Shown piece by piece: positions 8,424 to 17,447 of a stretch of 64,000 nucleotides of DNA. Origin of the DNA: an uncultured Burkholderiales bacterium (lineage in GTDB: Bacteria; Pseudomonadota; Gammaproteobacteria; Burkholderiales; Burkholderiaceae_C); the NCBI GenBank assembly GCA_903906635.1, contig CAIVLE010000088.1, forward strand, positions 24,017 to 88,016, written 5' to 3'. The notes below the pieces were generated by a model that was given only the letters and a program-made list of their open reading frames with translations, was not told where the DNA came from and did not search any database. Made by a program: the position numbers and the translations under genes. Position 1 is the first letter of the stretch. The number at the start of each line of letters is the position of its first letter.

Positions 8424-9334
8424 GCAGCACCTCTCGCACCTTAGGCCGCGTTGCGCGCATTCGACAAGCCTTTCAAGAGCGCTTAGGCAGCGTCAAACAG
8501 CGCGCTTTGGTCGCCCCCGGCATCTACGACGGCTATGGCGCGCGACTGGTGGCCCAAGCCGGATTTGAAGCCGCTTATATGACGGGCAACGGCGTGTCGG
8601 CCTGTTTGCTGGGGCGCCCCGATGTGGGGCTGATTGATTTGACACAAATGGCCAACCACGCCCGCAACGTCGCGGCTTGCATGGATTTGCCGCTGATTTG
8701 TGACGCCGACACCGGCTATGGCGGTATCGTGGCTTTGCAGCGCACGGTGGCCGAGTTTGAGGCCGCAGGTGTGGCGGCTATTCACATCGAAGACCAATGC
8801 TCGCCCAAGCGTTGCGCCCAGTTGCCTGGCGCGCGCACGGTGCTGCCGTTTGACGAGGCTGTGGCCAAAATTGCCGCCGCCGTTGCCGCGCGCCATGACC
8901 CTGACTTCATGGTGATTGGGCGCACCGACAGCGCAGCCTCGATGGGCTTGGACGAGGCCATTCGCCGCGCCCAAGCTTTTGCACAGGCAGGAGCCGGGGC
9001 CGTGTTTGTCGAGCTCAAAGGGCACGCGGGCATCTTGGCCGACATTGGCCGCGTTGCAGATCTCGTGCCCGTGCCCTGTGTGGTCAACATCGACGCCGGG
9101 GGCGCACTGGCCGACCTGAGGTCCGAGCACTTGCACACCCACGGCATTGGCGTGGCGATCTACCCTGGCATGATTCGCAACGCCGTGGGTTTTGCCATGC
9201 GCGAAGCCTTGGGGCTCCTCCAGCGCGACGGCAGCACCGCCCAGGTGCGCCCTCGCATGCTGTCTTCGCGCGAGTACAACGACGTGTTGGGCTTGCCCGA
9301 TGTAGAGGCGTGGGAACAGCGCTTCGACCTTTAA
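8420..9334 (+). CDS. isocitrate lyase/PEP mutase family C-C lyase (2,3-dimethylmalate or methylisocitrate lyase-like)
   Basis: A 304-residue TIM-barrel protein of the ICL/PEP-mutase superfamily. The Mg-binding DADTGYGG is at 95-102 and the HIEDQ strand is followed by SPKRC with Cys132. This is the catalytic Cys position of lyases, although the usual KRCGH reads KRCAQ here. Presence of the Cys favours a lyase over a phosphonomutase. A TTG at 8405 is in frame, but ATG 8420 overlaps the previous TGA and is the better start. Paired with the hydro-lyase, it could cleave a hydrated diacid to pyruvate plus a second acid, as dimethylmalate lyase does in nicotinate fermentation. Pathway assignment is inference. 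Confidence 0.85.
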   Translation: MSSTSRTLGRVARIRQAFQERLGSVKQRALVAPGIYDGYGARLVAQAGFEAAYMTGNGVSACLLGRPDVGLIDLTQMANHARNVAACMDLPLICDADTGYGGIVALQRTVAEFEAAGVAAIHIEDQCSPKRCAQLPGARTVLPFDEAVAKIAAAVAARHDPDFMVIGRTDSAASMGLDEAIRRAQAFAQAGAGAVFVELKGHAGILADIGRVADLVPVPCVVNIDAGGALADLRSEHLHTHGIGVAIYPGMIRNAVGFAMREALGLLQRDGSTAQVRPRMLSSREYNDVLGLPDVEAWEQRFDL

Positions 9335-9435
9335 TGCGAAAGGTTGTTGCACAACTTCACTTGAAATTAACGTTCAAGCCCCACAATTAACCCTCCTGCA
9401 GCCCAAGGCTGTGTTGATATTGAGAGGGTCAATCC

Positions 9436-10323
9436 ATGAAGTTGAATGTTCCTAGTTTCTTAAAACCCGTTTTGATGGGGCTTTTGTTGACAGTCTCGGC
9501 CTTGGCCATGGCATTGCCAACCCCCAAAGACATTGAAGCGGCCGTGCGTGAGGGCCACATGGCGCAAGCCGAGTCGATGCTGCGCGAAGTGATCCAAGAA
9601 AAGCCCCAAAGCGCCAAAGCCCACTACGAGCTCGGCCAAGTGCTGGCGCGCGAGGCCCGCTACCCGGAGGCCTTGACTGAACTCAAGCAAGCCAAAACCA
9701 TCGACCCCACGTTGAAGTTTGCTGGCAGTGACGCCCAGTTCAATTCGGTCTTTGACAAGGTGAGCGCCGCAGCAACGCCAGCCGTCACGCACAGTGCCCC
9801 GGCACACACCTCGGTGCAAGCCGCGCCGGCGCCACAAGCCCCAGCAACCAGTGGCAGTTCTTCCATGAGCTACATCTGGATTGCCATCGCCTTGGTGGTG
9901 GTGGTGGCTTGGCTGGCCCGCCGCTTCGTGGCCAACAACCCGCCCAATGGTGGCGTCATGCAAGCCCCCATGCAGCCCGCCATGCAGCCTGCCCGCGGCT
10001 TTGGTGCGCAATTCACGCCCAACCAGCCCGGCTACGCGCCCCAAGCTTATGCACCTCAAGCGCCCAGCGGCGGCTCCACCATGACCGGTGCAGTGGTGGG
10101 GGGATTGGCCGGCGTAGCGGCGGGCTATGCCTTGTCCAAAGCCTTGGAAGGTGAACACCACAGTACCAATTCGCCGGCAGTCGAGCCCAACAACGCCAAC
10201 GGCGGCTATGTGCCTTTTGATGCGCCTGCGCGCCCTGATTTGGGCAGTTTTGACGCTGGCTCTGGCAGTGGTTGGGATGACAACGGCAGCAGCGACTCTG
10301 GCGGTGGAGACGACAGCTGGTAA
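9436..10323 (+). CDS. TPR-containing membrane protein with glycine zipper and acidic Gly/Ser tail
   Basis: A 295-residue protein of unknown role. It shows a signal sequence (about 1-26), a tetratricopeptide-like helical part (about 30-92), an Ala/Pro linker, a membrane segment at 145-162 followed by ARR, a Pro/Gln/Met-rich stretch, and a glycine-zipper-like GAVVGGLAGVAAGYALS. The C-terminus is rich in Gly, Ser and Asp. Its TAA overlaps the ATG of the efflux outer-membrane factor, so the two are coupled, and it may be an accessory factor of that pump. That role is inferred from position only. Confidence 0.85.
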   Translation: MKLNVPSFLKPVLMGLLLTVSALAMALPTPKDIEAAVREGHMAQAESMLREVIQEKPQSAKAHYELGQVLAREARYPEALTELKQAKTIDPTLKFAGSDAQFNSVFDKVSAAATPAVTHSAPAHTSVQAAPAPQAPATSGSSSMSYIWIAIALVVVVAWLARRFVANNPPNGGVMQAPMQPAMQPARGFGAQFTPNQPGYAPQAYAPQAPSGGSTMTGAVVGGLAGVAAGYALSKALEGEHHSTNSPAVEPNNANGGYVPFDAPARPDLGSFDAGSGSGWDDNGSSDSGGGDDSW

Positions 10324-11753
10324 TGGCGGTCAATGCTTTGAGGCGTGGCCGCCTGTTGTGCATCACGCTGGTGCTGATGTGCTTGACCGCGTGTGCCAGC
10401 TTTGGCCCTGAGCGACAAGCGTCGATTCCCGCCGCTGTCCAAACTTTGGGGCTCAAAGACACTGCCACCCCAGAGGTGGCCACCGATTGGTGGCGCGCGA
10501 TGGGCGACCCGGTGTTGAACCAAATCGTCACCCAAACTCTGCAAGGGCAGCCCAGCTTGGTTGTGGCGCGTGCACGCCTGGAGCGCATGCTGGCCATGGC
10601 CGATGCGAGCCGCGCCAACGGCGTGGTGCAAACCTCGGCAGCCGTGGACCTGTCGCGACAGCGCTTCACCGAAAACGGCCTCTACCCCAAGCCGATTGCA
10701 GGGGGTGTGTACAACAGCGGCAACGTGCAGCTGGGGCTGACATGGGCACCGGATCTGTTTGGCCAACACACGGCCGAATTGGCGTCGGCCCTGGGACAAG
10801 TGCAAGCGGCCCGTGCCGACGCGGCCGCCGCTGCGGTGACTTTGGCTTCGCAGGTGAGTCGCACCTACATTGCCCTGGCGCGCGTGGTGGCGCAGCACGC
10901 GTTGGCGCAAGACACGCTCACGCAACGCAGCCAACTGCAAGGTGTGACCCAAATGCGTGTGGCGGCGGGCATTGACACCCAATTGGAGTTGCACCAATCA
11001 GACGTCGGGGTGCGGGAGGCCCGCACCCAGGTGCAGGCGCTGGACGAACAAATGGTTTTGCTGCGTCATCAGCTGGCGGCTTTGAGCGGGCAGGGACCCC
11101 AGGCGTATGACGGTTTGACGCCTCAACTCAGTGCCTTGCAAATGCAGGCCTTGCCTTTGAGCTTGGGGGCCGATTTGCTCGGCCGACGTGCAGATGTGGT
11201 GGCCGCGCGTTGGCGCGTGGAGGCGGCCTCGCAGGACGTCGCGTTCGCTAAAACTCAGTTCTACCCGAACGTGAATTTGGGTGCTTTTGTGGGGGTCAAC
11301 GCCATTGGCTTGGACAACTTGTTTGACAACGGCAGCCGCCAAGTGGGCATCAGCCCGGCTTTGCGCTTGCCTTTGTTTGATGGCGGGCGTTTGCGTGCCC
11401 AACTGCGTGGCCGCGAGGGCGATTTGGACGTGGCCATTGCCAGCTACAACGCCACCTTGCTGGATGCGGTGAAAGAGGCCAGCGACGCCATCAACAGCAG
11501 CTTGTCTTTGCGCATGCAGCTGAGTGACCAACAGCAGGCTTATGTGTCCGCCCAAGCGGCGTTTGCCACCCACCGTGCGCGCTTTGCCGCGGGCTTGGTC
11601 AACCAGGGCGAGGTGCTCAATGCGCAAAGCCAATTGCTGGCGCAACAACGCGCACTCGTCGAAGTGCAAGCGCGCGCCTTAGACAACCAAGTGGCCTTGA
11701 TGAAGGCCTTGGGCGGAGGGTGGCGCGAGTTGCCACAAGAACAAAGAAATTGA
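10323..11753 (+). CDS. RND/EmrAB-type efflux outer-membrane lipoprotein (NodT family)
   Basis: A 476-residue TolC-like outer-membrane factor. The signal peptide ends in the lipobox LTAC with Cys24, as in NodT/OprM relatives. The two long repeated coiled-coil halves are visible as Ala/Gln-rich helical segments, with GLTWAPDLFGQHTAELASA and PLFDGGRLRAQLRGREGD characteristic of the family. It overlaps the preceding TPR gene by one base (TAATG) and is followed 10 bases later by the membrane fusion protein, giving a complete three-part pump. The exported drug is unknown. Confidence 0.93.
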   Translation: MAVNALRRGRLLCITLVLMCLTACASFGPERQASIPAAVQTLGLKDTATPEVATDWWRAMGDPVLNQIVTQTLQGQPSLVVARARLERMLAMADASRANGVVQTSAAVDLSRQRFTENGLYPKPIAGGVYNSGNVQLGLTWAPDLFGQHTAELASALGQVQAARADAAAAAVTLASQVSRTYIALARVVAQHALAQDTLTQRSQLQGVTQMRVAAGIDTQLELHQSDVGVREARTQVQALDEQMVLLRHQLAALSGQGPQAYDGLTPQLSALQMQALPLSLGADLLGRRADVVAARWRVEAASQDVAFAKTQFYPNVNLGAFVGVNAIGLDNLFDNGSRQVGISPALRLPLFDGGRLRAQLRGREGDLDVAIASYNATLLDAVKEASDAINSSLSLRMQLSDQQQAYVSAQAAFATHRARFAAGLVNQGEVLNAQSQLLAQQRALVEVQARALDNQVALMKALGGGWRELPQEQRN

Positions 11754-11763
11754 AAGAAATTGC

Positions 11764-12975
11764 ATGAGCCAGATGTCCGCCAATGAAAAAGCCAACACCC
11801 GTCGCCAAGGCCTGCAAGCCATTGCGGCAGCCATTGCCGTGTCGGGGCTGGCTTGGGGGGGATGGCATTGGCTGTTGGGCCGACACCATGTCAGCACCGA
11901 CAACGCCTATGTGATGGGCCAAGTGTTGCAAATCACGCCACAAATCACCGGCACGGTGGTGGCCATCCAAGCTGAGGAAACCGATTTTGTGCGTACGGGC
12001 CAGGTGCTGGTCAATCTTGACGCGTCGGATGCTCGAGTGGCCTTAGAGCAAGCCCAGGCGCAATTGGCTCAGACGGTGCGTGAGGCCCGCGCTTTGTTTG
12101 CCAACACAGGGGCCTTGGAGGCCCAAGTCAAGCTGCGCGAGGCAGATCTGCAACGCGTCCAAACCGATGTGCTGCGCACTCAAGACGATGTGAACCGCCG
12201 TGCCCCGTTGGTGCCCAGCGGTGCCGTGAGCCAAGAAGAGTTTCAGCACATGAGCGCCCAACTGAGCGCGGCCAAGAGCGGCCTCAAAGTGGCCCAGGCG
12301 GCACTCGACGCTGCCAAAGAGCAACTCAATGCCGCTCAAACGCAAACCCAAGGCACCCGCATCGAGAACCACCCAAGCGTGGCGCGTGCTGCCGCCAAGA
12401 TGCGTGAAGCCTATTTGGGCCTGCAGCGCGTGAGCTTGTTGGCACCCATCGATGGGCACATAGCCAAGCGCAGCGTTCAGGTGGGGCAGCGCGTGCAAGC
12501 GGGTGCGACTTTGATGACCTTGGTGGCTTTGAACCAGTTGTGGGTTGACGCCAACTTCAAAGAAAGCCAGCTCAGTGAGCTGCACATCGGCCAAAGCGCC
12601 GAGATGCAAGCCGATGTGTACGGCAATAAGGTGATTTTCCATGGCAAGGTGGCGGGCTTGGGTGCGGGCACGGGCTCGGCTTTCTCGTTGCTGCCAGCAC
12701 AAAACGCCACGGGCAATTGGATCAAGGTGGTGCAGCGGGTGCCGGTTCGCATTGTGTTGGACCCCCAAGAGCTGTCCGAGCATCCGTTGCGGGTGGGCTT
12801 ATCGATGGACGTGACGGTGGACACCGCTGATCAGAGTGGTAAAAACCTGGCCGACACGCGACGCGAAGGTGCGGTGTCGTCGACCCCAATTTACGACACC
12901 TTGCAAGCCGCAGCCGATGCCCAAGTGCAACGCACCATTGCTGCCAACTTGGGCGCACCCGGCGCCAAGCCATGA
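11764..12975 (+). CDS. emrA: EmrA-like membrane fusion protein (HlyD family)
   Basis: A 403-residue periplasmic adaptor. One N-terminal membrane anchor (about 20-37) is followed by HHVSTDNAYVMGQVLQITPQ, the EmrA lipoyl half-motif, a central coiled-coil hairpin rich in Ala/Gln, the second lipoyl half at LLAPIDGHIAKRSVQVGQ, and a beta-barrel region. It links the EmrB-type inner-membrane carrier to the lipoprotein outer-membrane factor encoded upstream. The start at 11764 is followed by a second Met at codon 4. Its stop overlaps the next start by 4 bases. Confidence 0.92.
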   Translation: MSQMSANEKANTRRQGLQAIAAAIAVSGLAWGGWHWLLGRHHVSTDNAYVMGQVLQITPQITGTVVAIQAEETDFVRTGQVLVNLDASDARVALEQAQAQLAQTVREARALFANTGALEAQVKLREADLQRVQTDVLRTQDDVNRRAPLVPSGAVSQEEFQHMSAQLSAAKSGLKVAQAALDAAKEQLNAAQTQTQGTRIENHPSVARAAAKMREAYLGLQRVSLLAPIDGHIAKRSVQVGQRVQAGATLMTLVALNQLWVDANFKESQLSELHIGQSAEMQADVYGNKVIFHGKVAGLGAGTGSAFSLLPAQNATGNWIKVVQRVPVRIVLDPQELSEHPLRVGLSMDVTVDTADQSGKNLADTRREGAVSSTPIYDTLQAAADAQVQRTIAANLGAPGAKP

Positions 12976-14570
12976 GCGACAAGCCTGCCGCAGACACGGG
13001 GCCCAGCGCAGCGTCTCCAGCCCCTGCCAGGCCTGAGCCGCTGAACGGCTTGATGCTCCTGCTGGGCACGCTTTCTTTGTCCTTGGCGACGTTCATGAAT
13101 GTGCTCGACTCGTCGATTGCCAATGTGTCCATTCCAGCTATTTCGGGCGATTTGGGTGTGAGCCCAGGGCAGGGCACTTGGGTCATCACCAGTTTTGGAG
13201 TGGCCAACGCCATTTCGGTGCCGCTCACCGGCTGGCTCACGCAACGCTTTGGCGCGGTGCGCTTGATCACCATGAGCATTGTGTTGTTTGTGCTGGCCAG
13301 CTGGCTGTGCGGCTTTGCTCCTTCGCTGGAATGGCTGGTGGTGTTTCGCGTGCTGCAGGGCTTGGTGGCCGGTCCCATGATCCCACTCTCGCAAACGCTG
13401 CTGCTCTCGAGTTACCCGGCTGCCAAGGCCGGCACGGCCCTGGCCTTGTGGGGCGTGACCACGCTGGTGGCACCCGTGGTAGGTCCGTTGCTGGGGGGCT
13501 GGATCACCGACAACGTGTCGTGGCCCTGGATTTTTTACATCAACGTGCCAGTGGGGCTGGCCTCGGCGGCGCTGACCTGGGGCATTTACCGCAAGCGTGA
13601 AACGCCCACACGCAAGCTGCCCATCGACCGTGTGGGACTGACCTTGTTGGTGCTGTGGGTCGGGGCCTTGCAGTTGATGCTCGACAAGGGCAAAGAGTTG
13701 GACTGGTTTGCCTCCAGCGAGATCGTGGTGCTGGGGCTGGTCGCCTTGGTTGGTTTTGCCATTTTTGTGGTCTGGGAGCTCACCGATGAACACCCGGTGG
13801 TGGACCTGCGTTTGTTCAAAGGGCGCAACTTTGCGTTTGGCGCGATGGCCTTGTCGATAGCCTATGGTTTGTTCTTCGGTAACGTGGTGCTGCTGCCTTT
13901 GTGGTTGCAGCAGTGGATGGGCTACACCGCTACCTCGGCCGGCATGGCGCTGGCACCTGTAGGTATTTTGGCCATCCTCTTCACACCGCTGGTGGGCAAG
14001 AAGGTCAACGCTTGGGACCCACGCTGGATGGCCACTGGGGCCTTCATCATTTTCTCTATCTTGCTGGTGCTGCGTTCGAAATACAACACGCAAACCGACT
14101 TTGCTCACATTTTGTGGCCCACGTTGATGCAGGGTGCGGCCATGGCGTTCTTTTTCATTCCCCTGACCACTCTGACACTGTCGGGCTTGTCGCCAGAGCG
14201 CATTCCGGCAGCTGCAGGCCTGAGCAACTTTGTACGCATCATGGCCGGTGCCATGGGCACCTCGATTGCCACCACGCTGTGGGAAAACCGGGCCGCCTTG
14301 CACCACGCCCACCTGAGCGAGCCCTTGAGCCAGACCCATGGGGTTTTCTTGGCCACGCTTGAGGGCCTGAAGTCTGCGGGCTTGAGCACCGAGCAAGCCA
14401 TGGCACAGATCAACCGCTTGATCGATCAGCAGGCATTCACGCGCGCCGCCGACGATATTTTCTTGGCCTCAGCGGGTTTGTTCATCGCCTTGATTGGCTT
14501 GATCTGGCTCACCCGTCGGCCCGCTCGCCATGTTGCAGCCTCGCCAGCGGATGCGGGTGGTGCGCACTGA
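12972..14570 (+). CDS. emrB: EmrB-like DHA2 family MFS multidrug exporter
   Basis: A 532-residue, 14-helix drug:proton antiporter of the DHA2 group. FMNVLDSSIANVSIPAISGD in helix 1 is the DHA2 D1 motif, WLTQRFGAVR matches motif A, and GPLLGGWITDNVSWPWIFYI matches motif C and the following helix. ATGA overlap with the EmrA-like gene gives coupling. The last gene of the TPR-OMF-EmrA-EmrB operon; it converges with a LysR gene 17 bases on. No operon-specific repressor (EmrR/MarR type) is present. Confidence 0.93.
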   Translation: MSDKPAADTGPSAASPAPARPEPLNGLMLLLGTLSLSLATFMNVLDSSIANVSIPAISGDLGVSPGQGTWVITSFGVANAISVPLTGWLTQRFGAVRLITMSIVLFVLASWLCGFAPSLEWLVVFRVLQGLVAGPMIPLSQTLLLSSYPAAKAGTALALWGVTTLVAPVVGPLLGGWITDNVSWPWIFYINVPVGLASAALTWGIYRKRETPTRKLPIDRVGLTLLVLWVGALQLMLDKGKELDWFASSEIVVLGLVALVGFAIFVVWELTDEHPVVDLRLFKGRNFAFGAMALSIAYGLFFGNVVLLPLWLQQWMGYTATSAGMALAPVGILAILFTPLVGKKVNAWDPRWMATGAFIIFSILLVLRSKYNTQTDFAHILWPTLMQGAAMAFFFIPLTTLTLSGLSPERIPAAAGLSNFVRIMAGAMGTSIATTLWENRAALHHAHLSEPLSQTHGVFLATLEGLKSAGLSTEQAMAQINRLIDQQAFTRAADDIFLASAGLFIALIGLIWLTRRPARHVAASPADAGGAH

Positions 14571-14587
14571 GCCTGTGTGTTGAGGTG

Positions 14588-15505
14588 TCATCGCGTCTGA
14601 GCCAACAAGGCCTGGCTCACCACCTCTTGCGTGACCCGCTGTGCGGCTTTGTGGGTGGTGGTCATGGGACGCCGAGCCGACCACACCAGCATGAGTTGAC
14701 TCAACAACTGAGGGCGCTCGATGCGGTGGGTGCTGAAGTCTTTGGGCTGGGCAAAGTTGCTCAGGGTGTAAGCGGGCAGCACGGCATAGCCCAAGCCCTC
14801 TTTGACCAACTCCAAGATCGCATTCAAGCCATCGATCTCCAGCACGATGTGGGGCTTGCGGTTGAGGCGTTGCATTTCGGTGTCGATCAGCAAACGAAAA
14901 GCGTTGGGGCGGCTGGGCAAGATCAGCGGTAAATCAAACAGCGCTGACAAGGCCACCTTGGGCCGCAGCACGGCACCCTCGAGCTTGGCTTTTTTGCCCG
15001 CAATCAAAATCAAGGCGTCTTCGTGGAGCACCTTCATCTCCAAATCGGGTGCCGGTGGCGGGTTGTAGAGCACGGCCATGTCCAACTGGCCAGCGCGCAA
15101 GCTCTCCAACATGGGCACAGAAAATCCTTCGGTCAGCGACAACTGCGACTGCGGCAATTGGTCACGAAACGACAACGTCAAGGGCACGGTGATGAGCTTG
15201 GACAGACTGGGCGGCAGCCCAATCGATACACGCCCTGTGAGGGCACCTCGCACCGAGGCCAACTCTTCTTGTGCCACTGTGACTTGGTGCAAGATGCCGC
15301 GCCCGTGCTCGAGCATCACTTGGCCAGCCTGCGTCACCGTGACGCCACGCCCATTGCGCAGCAGCAGGTTTTGGCGCAACTGCACCTCCAGCTGGCGCAC
15401 ATGGCGGCTCAACAAGGGCTGCGGCAGCCCCAGCGCAATGGCGGCTTTGGTGAAACTGCCGAGCTCGGCCACACGGACAAAGGATTCGATTTGCTTGAGT
15501 TCCAT
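14588..15505 (-). CDS. LysR family transcriptional regulator
   Basis: A 305-residue LysR protein: winged HTH at about 1-60 (SFTKAAIALGLPQPLLSRHV is the helix-turn-helix) and a ligand-binding domain after about residue 90. It reads divergently from the ModA-like gene and the protocatechuate 4,5-cleavage genes, so it is the likely regulator of that locus, with a pathway acid as inducer. It might instead regulate only the neighbouring binding protein. Its 3' end converges on the emrB-like gene. Confidence 0.9.
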   Translation of the reverse strand: MELKQIESFVRVAELGSFTKAAIALGLPQPLLSRHVRQLEVQLRQNLLLRNGRGVTVTQAGQVMLEHGRGILHQVTVAQEELASVRGALTGRVSIGLPPSLSKLITVPLTLSFRDQLPQSQLSLTEGFSVPMLESLRAGQLDMAVLYNPPPAPDLEMKVLHEDALILIAGKKAKLEGAVLRPKVALSALFDLPLILPSRPNAFRLLIDTEMQRLNRKPHIVLEIDGLNAILELVKEGLGYAVLPAYTLSNFAQPKDFSTHRIERPQLLSQLMLVWSARRPMTTTHKAAQRVTQEVVSQALLAQTR

Positions 15506-15626
15506 GAATTTTTAGAAAAATGAATATCCTATTGTCTGTTATCTAAATTCGTTATATCAGCTAGTTCTCCCCAAGACCTTTGACATGACGGCCCAAACAG
15601 GGGGGAGGTCTCTAGAATCCAACCCC
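15506..15626. promoter_or_regulatory. divergent LysR / ring-cleavage operon promoter region
   Basis: An AT-rich spacer between the LysR gene and the ModA-like gene. TTGTCT (15532-15537) and TATATC (15553-15558) could be a plus-strand promoter, but the 15-base spacing is short. LysR proteins normally bind such divergent gaps; no clear T-N11-A palindrome was singled out. Confidence 0.35.
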
Positions 15627-16343
15627 ATGCAAACCCAAACCTCCCCCTTTGTGCTGCGTGGTATTTCTTCCATGGCCACCAAAGCCATCTTGGCCGATTT
15701 GACCCAGGCCTACCAAGACCAAACTGGCGTGCAGGTTCAGATCGAGTCGCTGGGTGGGGTGGACGCGGCCAAGCGTGTGCAAGCTGGCGAAGCCTTGGAT
15801 GTGGTGTTGTTGGCCTCGGACGCGATAGAGCGCTTGATGGCCTCCGGGCATTTGCTGGCCAACAGCCGCTGTGACTGGGTGCGCTCACCCGTGGCCATCG
15901 CGGTGCGTGCTGGCGCTGCGCATCCAGACGTCACCACAGAGGCGGCGCTCAAAGCCGCTGTGCTGGCCAGCTCAAGCCTGGGGTTTTCTACCGGACCAAG
16001 CGGCACCTATCTGAACCAATTGCTGGCGCGTTGGGGCATCGCCGAGCAGGTCCAGCCGCGCATGGTGGTCCCGCCTCCTGGCACCCCCGTGGGCACTTTG
16101 GTGGCTCGCGGTGAGGTGGCTCTTGGTTTTCAGCAGCTCAGCGAATTGATCGCCTTGCCCGGCATTGAGGTGCTGGGGACTTTGCCACAGGAGGTGGCCT
16201 ACATCACCACGTTCTCAGGCGCTATTGCGCAAGTGATTGGCCACGACGCGACACGCGTCAAAGCGGTGCAGGCGTTTTTGTCGTTTTTGGCGTCTGGCGA
16301 TGTCTTAGACGTCAAGCGTCGCCAAGGCATGGACTGGAACTGA
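15627..16343 (+). CDS. ModA-like molybdate/anion-binding protein without signal peptide
   Basis: A 238-residue type II periplasmic-binding-fold protein resembling ModA: GEALDVVLLASDAIERLMASG and FSTGPSGTYLNQLLARWG are typical. Most ModA proteins have a signal peptide; here neither this ATG nor the in-frame ATG at 15585 gives one. It may therefore be a cytoplasmic ligand-binding protein. Neither start has a well-placed ribosome site; 15627 was taken because family similarity begins soon after it. No ModB/ModC partner is nearby. It heads the ring-cleavage operon, and its role there is unknown. Confidence 0.8.
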   Translation: MQTQTSPFVLRGISSMATKAILADLTQAYQDQTGVQVQIESLGGVDAAKRVQAGEALDVVLLASDAIERLMASGHLLANSRCDWVRSPVAIAVRAGAAHPDVTTEAALKAAVLASSSLGFSTGPSGTYLNQLLARWGIAEQVQPRMVVPPPGTPVGTLVARGEVALGFQQLSELIALPGIEVLGTLPQEVAYITTFSGAIAQVIGHDATRVKAVQAFLSFLASGDVLDVKRRQGMDWN

Positions 16344-16391
16344 TCATCTCCCAACTCCTCTTTCTCTAACTTTTTGCTCTGAAGGTTTTAC

Positions 16392-17426
16392 ATGTCCCTC
16401 ATCATCGACGTCCACGGTCACTACACCACCGCGCCCAAGGCGCTCGAGGAGTGGCGCAACCGCCAAATTGCAGGGATCAAAGACCCTGCCTCCAAGCCCA
16501 AGGTGTCTGAGCTGAAAATCAGCGACGATGAACTGCGCGAGTCCATTGAGACCAACCAACTCGCCAAGATGAAAGAGCGCGGCTCAGACATCACCATCTT
16601 CAGTCCACGTGCGAGCTTCATGGCGCATCACATCGGTGACTTTGAGGTGTCTTCCACCTGGGCCGCCATTTGCAATGAGCTGTGCTTTCGCGTCTCGCAA
16701 CTCTTTCCAAATAACTTTGTGCCTGCAGCCATGTTGCCCCAGTCGCCCGGTGTGGACCCTGCCACTTGCATTCCTGAGTTGGTCAAGTGTGTCGAGCAGT
16801 ATGGCAACGTGGGCATCAACCTCAACCCCGATCCTTCGGGTGGTCACTGGACCTCACCGCCTTTGAGCGACAAGTCGTGGTACCCCATTTATGAAAAGAT
16901 GGTCGAGTACGACATTCCCGCCATGATCCACGTCTCCACCAGTTGCAACAACTGTTTCCACACCACCGGTGCGCATTACCTGAACGCGGACACCACCGCC
17001 TTCATGCAGTGCCTGACCAGCGACTTGTTCAAAGACTTTCCTACCTTGAAGTTTTTGATTCCCCATGGCGGTGGCGCCGTGCCCTACCACTGGGGACGTT
17101 TCCGTGGCCTGGCGCAAGAGTTGAAGAAGCCCTTGCTGTCCGAGCACTTGCTCAACAACATCTTTTTCGACACCTGCGTCTACCACCAACCCGGCATAGA
17201 CTTGTTGACCAAGGTGATTCCCGTCAAAAACATCATGTTCGCCTCAGAAATGATCGGTGCGGTGCGTGGCATCGACCCCGAAACCGGCCACTATTTTGAC
17301 GACACCAAGCGCTACATCGAGTCCACCGTCAACTTGAATGCCGAAGAACGCCACCAAGTCTACGAAGGCAACGCACGCCGGGTGTTTTCGCGCTTAGACA
17401 GCCAACTCAAGGCCCAAGGCCGTTGA
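16392..17426 (+). CDS. ligJ: 4-oxalomesaconate hydratase (LigJ/PmdE type)
   Basis: A 344-residue amidohydrolase-fold hydratase that adds water to 4-oxalomesaconate to give 4-carboxy-4-hydroxy-2-oxoadipate in the protocatechuate 4,5-cleavage pathway. IIDVHGHYTT near the N-terminus supplies the metal-binding HxH; IPHGGGAVPYHWGRFRG carries a later His cluster. The length equals Sphingobium LigJ (about 341). The aldolase for the product lies 21 bases downstream. Assignment is firm from family similarity and context. Confidence 0.92.
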   Translation: MSLIIDVHGHYTTAPKALEEWRNRQIAGIKDPASKPKVSELKISDDELRESIETNQLAKMKERGSDITIFSPRASFMAHHIGDFEVSSTWAAICNELCFRVSQLFPNNFVPAAMLPQSPGVDPATCIPELVKCVEQYGNVGINLNPDPSGGHWTSPPLSDKSWYPIYEKMVEYDIPAMIHVSTSCNNCFHTTGAHYLNADTTAFMQCLTSDLFKDFPTLKFLIPHGGGAVPYHWGRFRGLAQELKKPLLSEHLLNNIFFDTCVYHQPGIDLLTKVIPVKNIMFASEMIGAVRGIDPETGHYFDDTKRYIESTVNLNAEERHQVYEGNARRVFSRLDSQLKAQGR

Positions 17427-17447
17427 TATATTTTTTGGAGAAGCACC

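Noticed and set aside
9399-9411. CAGCC/GGCTG hairpin after the ICL-family lyase gene
   Set aside because: Only five pairs and no T tract; too weak to call.
12891-14396. 501-codon minus-strand open frame
   Set aside because: Shadow of the EmrB-like gene; rich in His, Gln and Gly with no recognisable domain, as expected from antisense of a high-GC gene.
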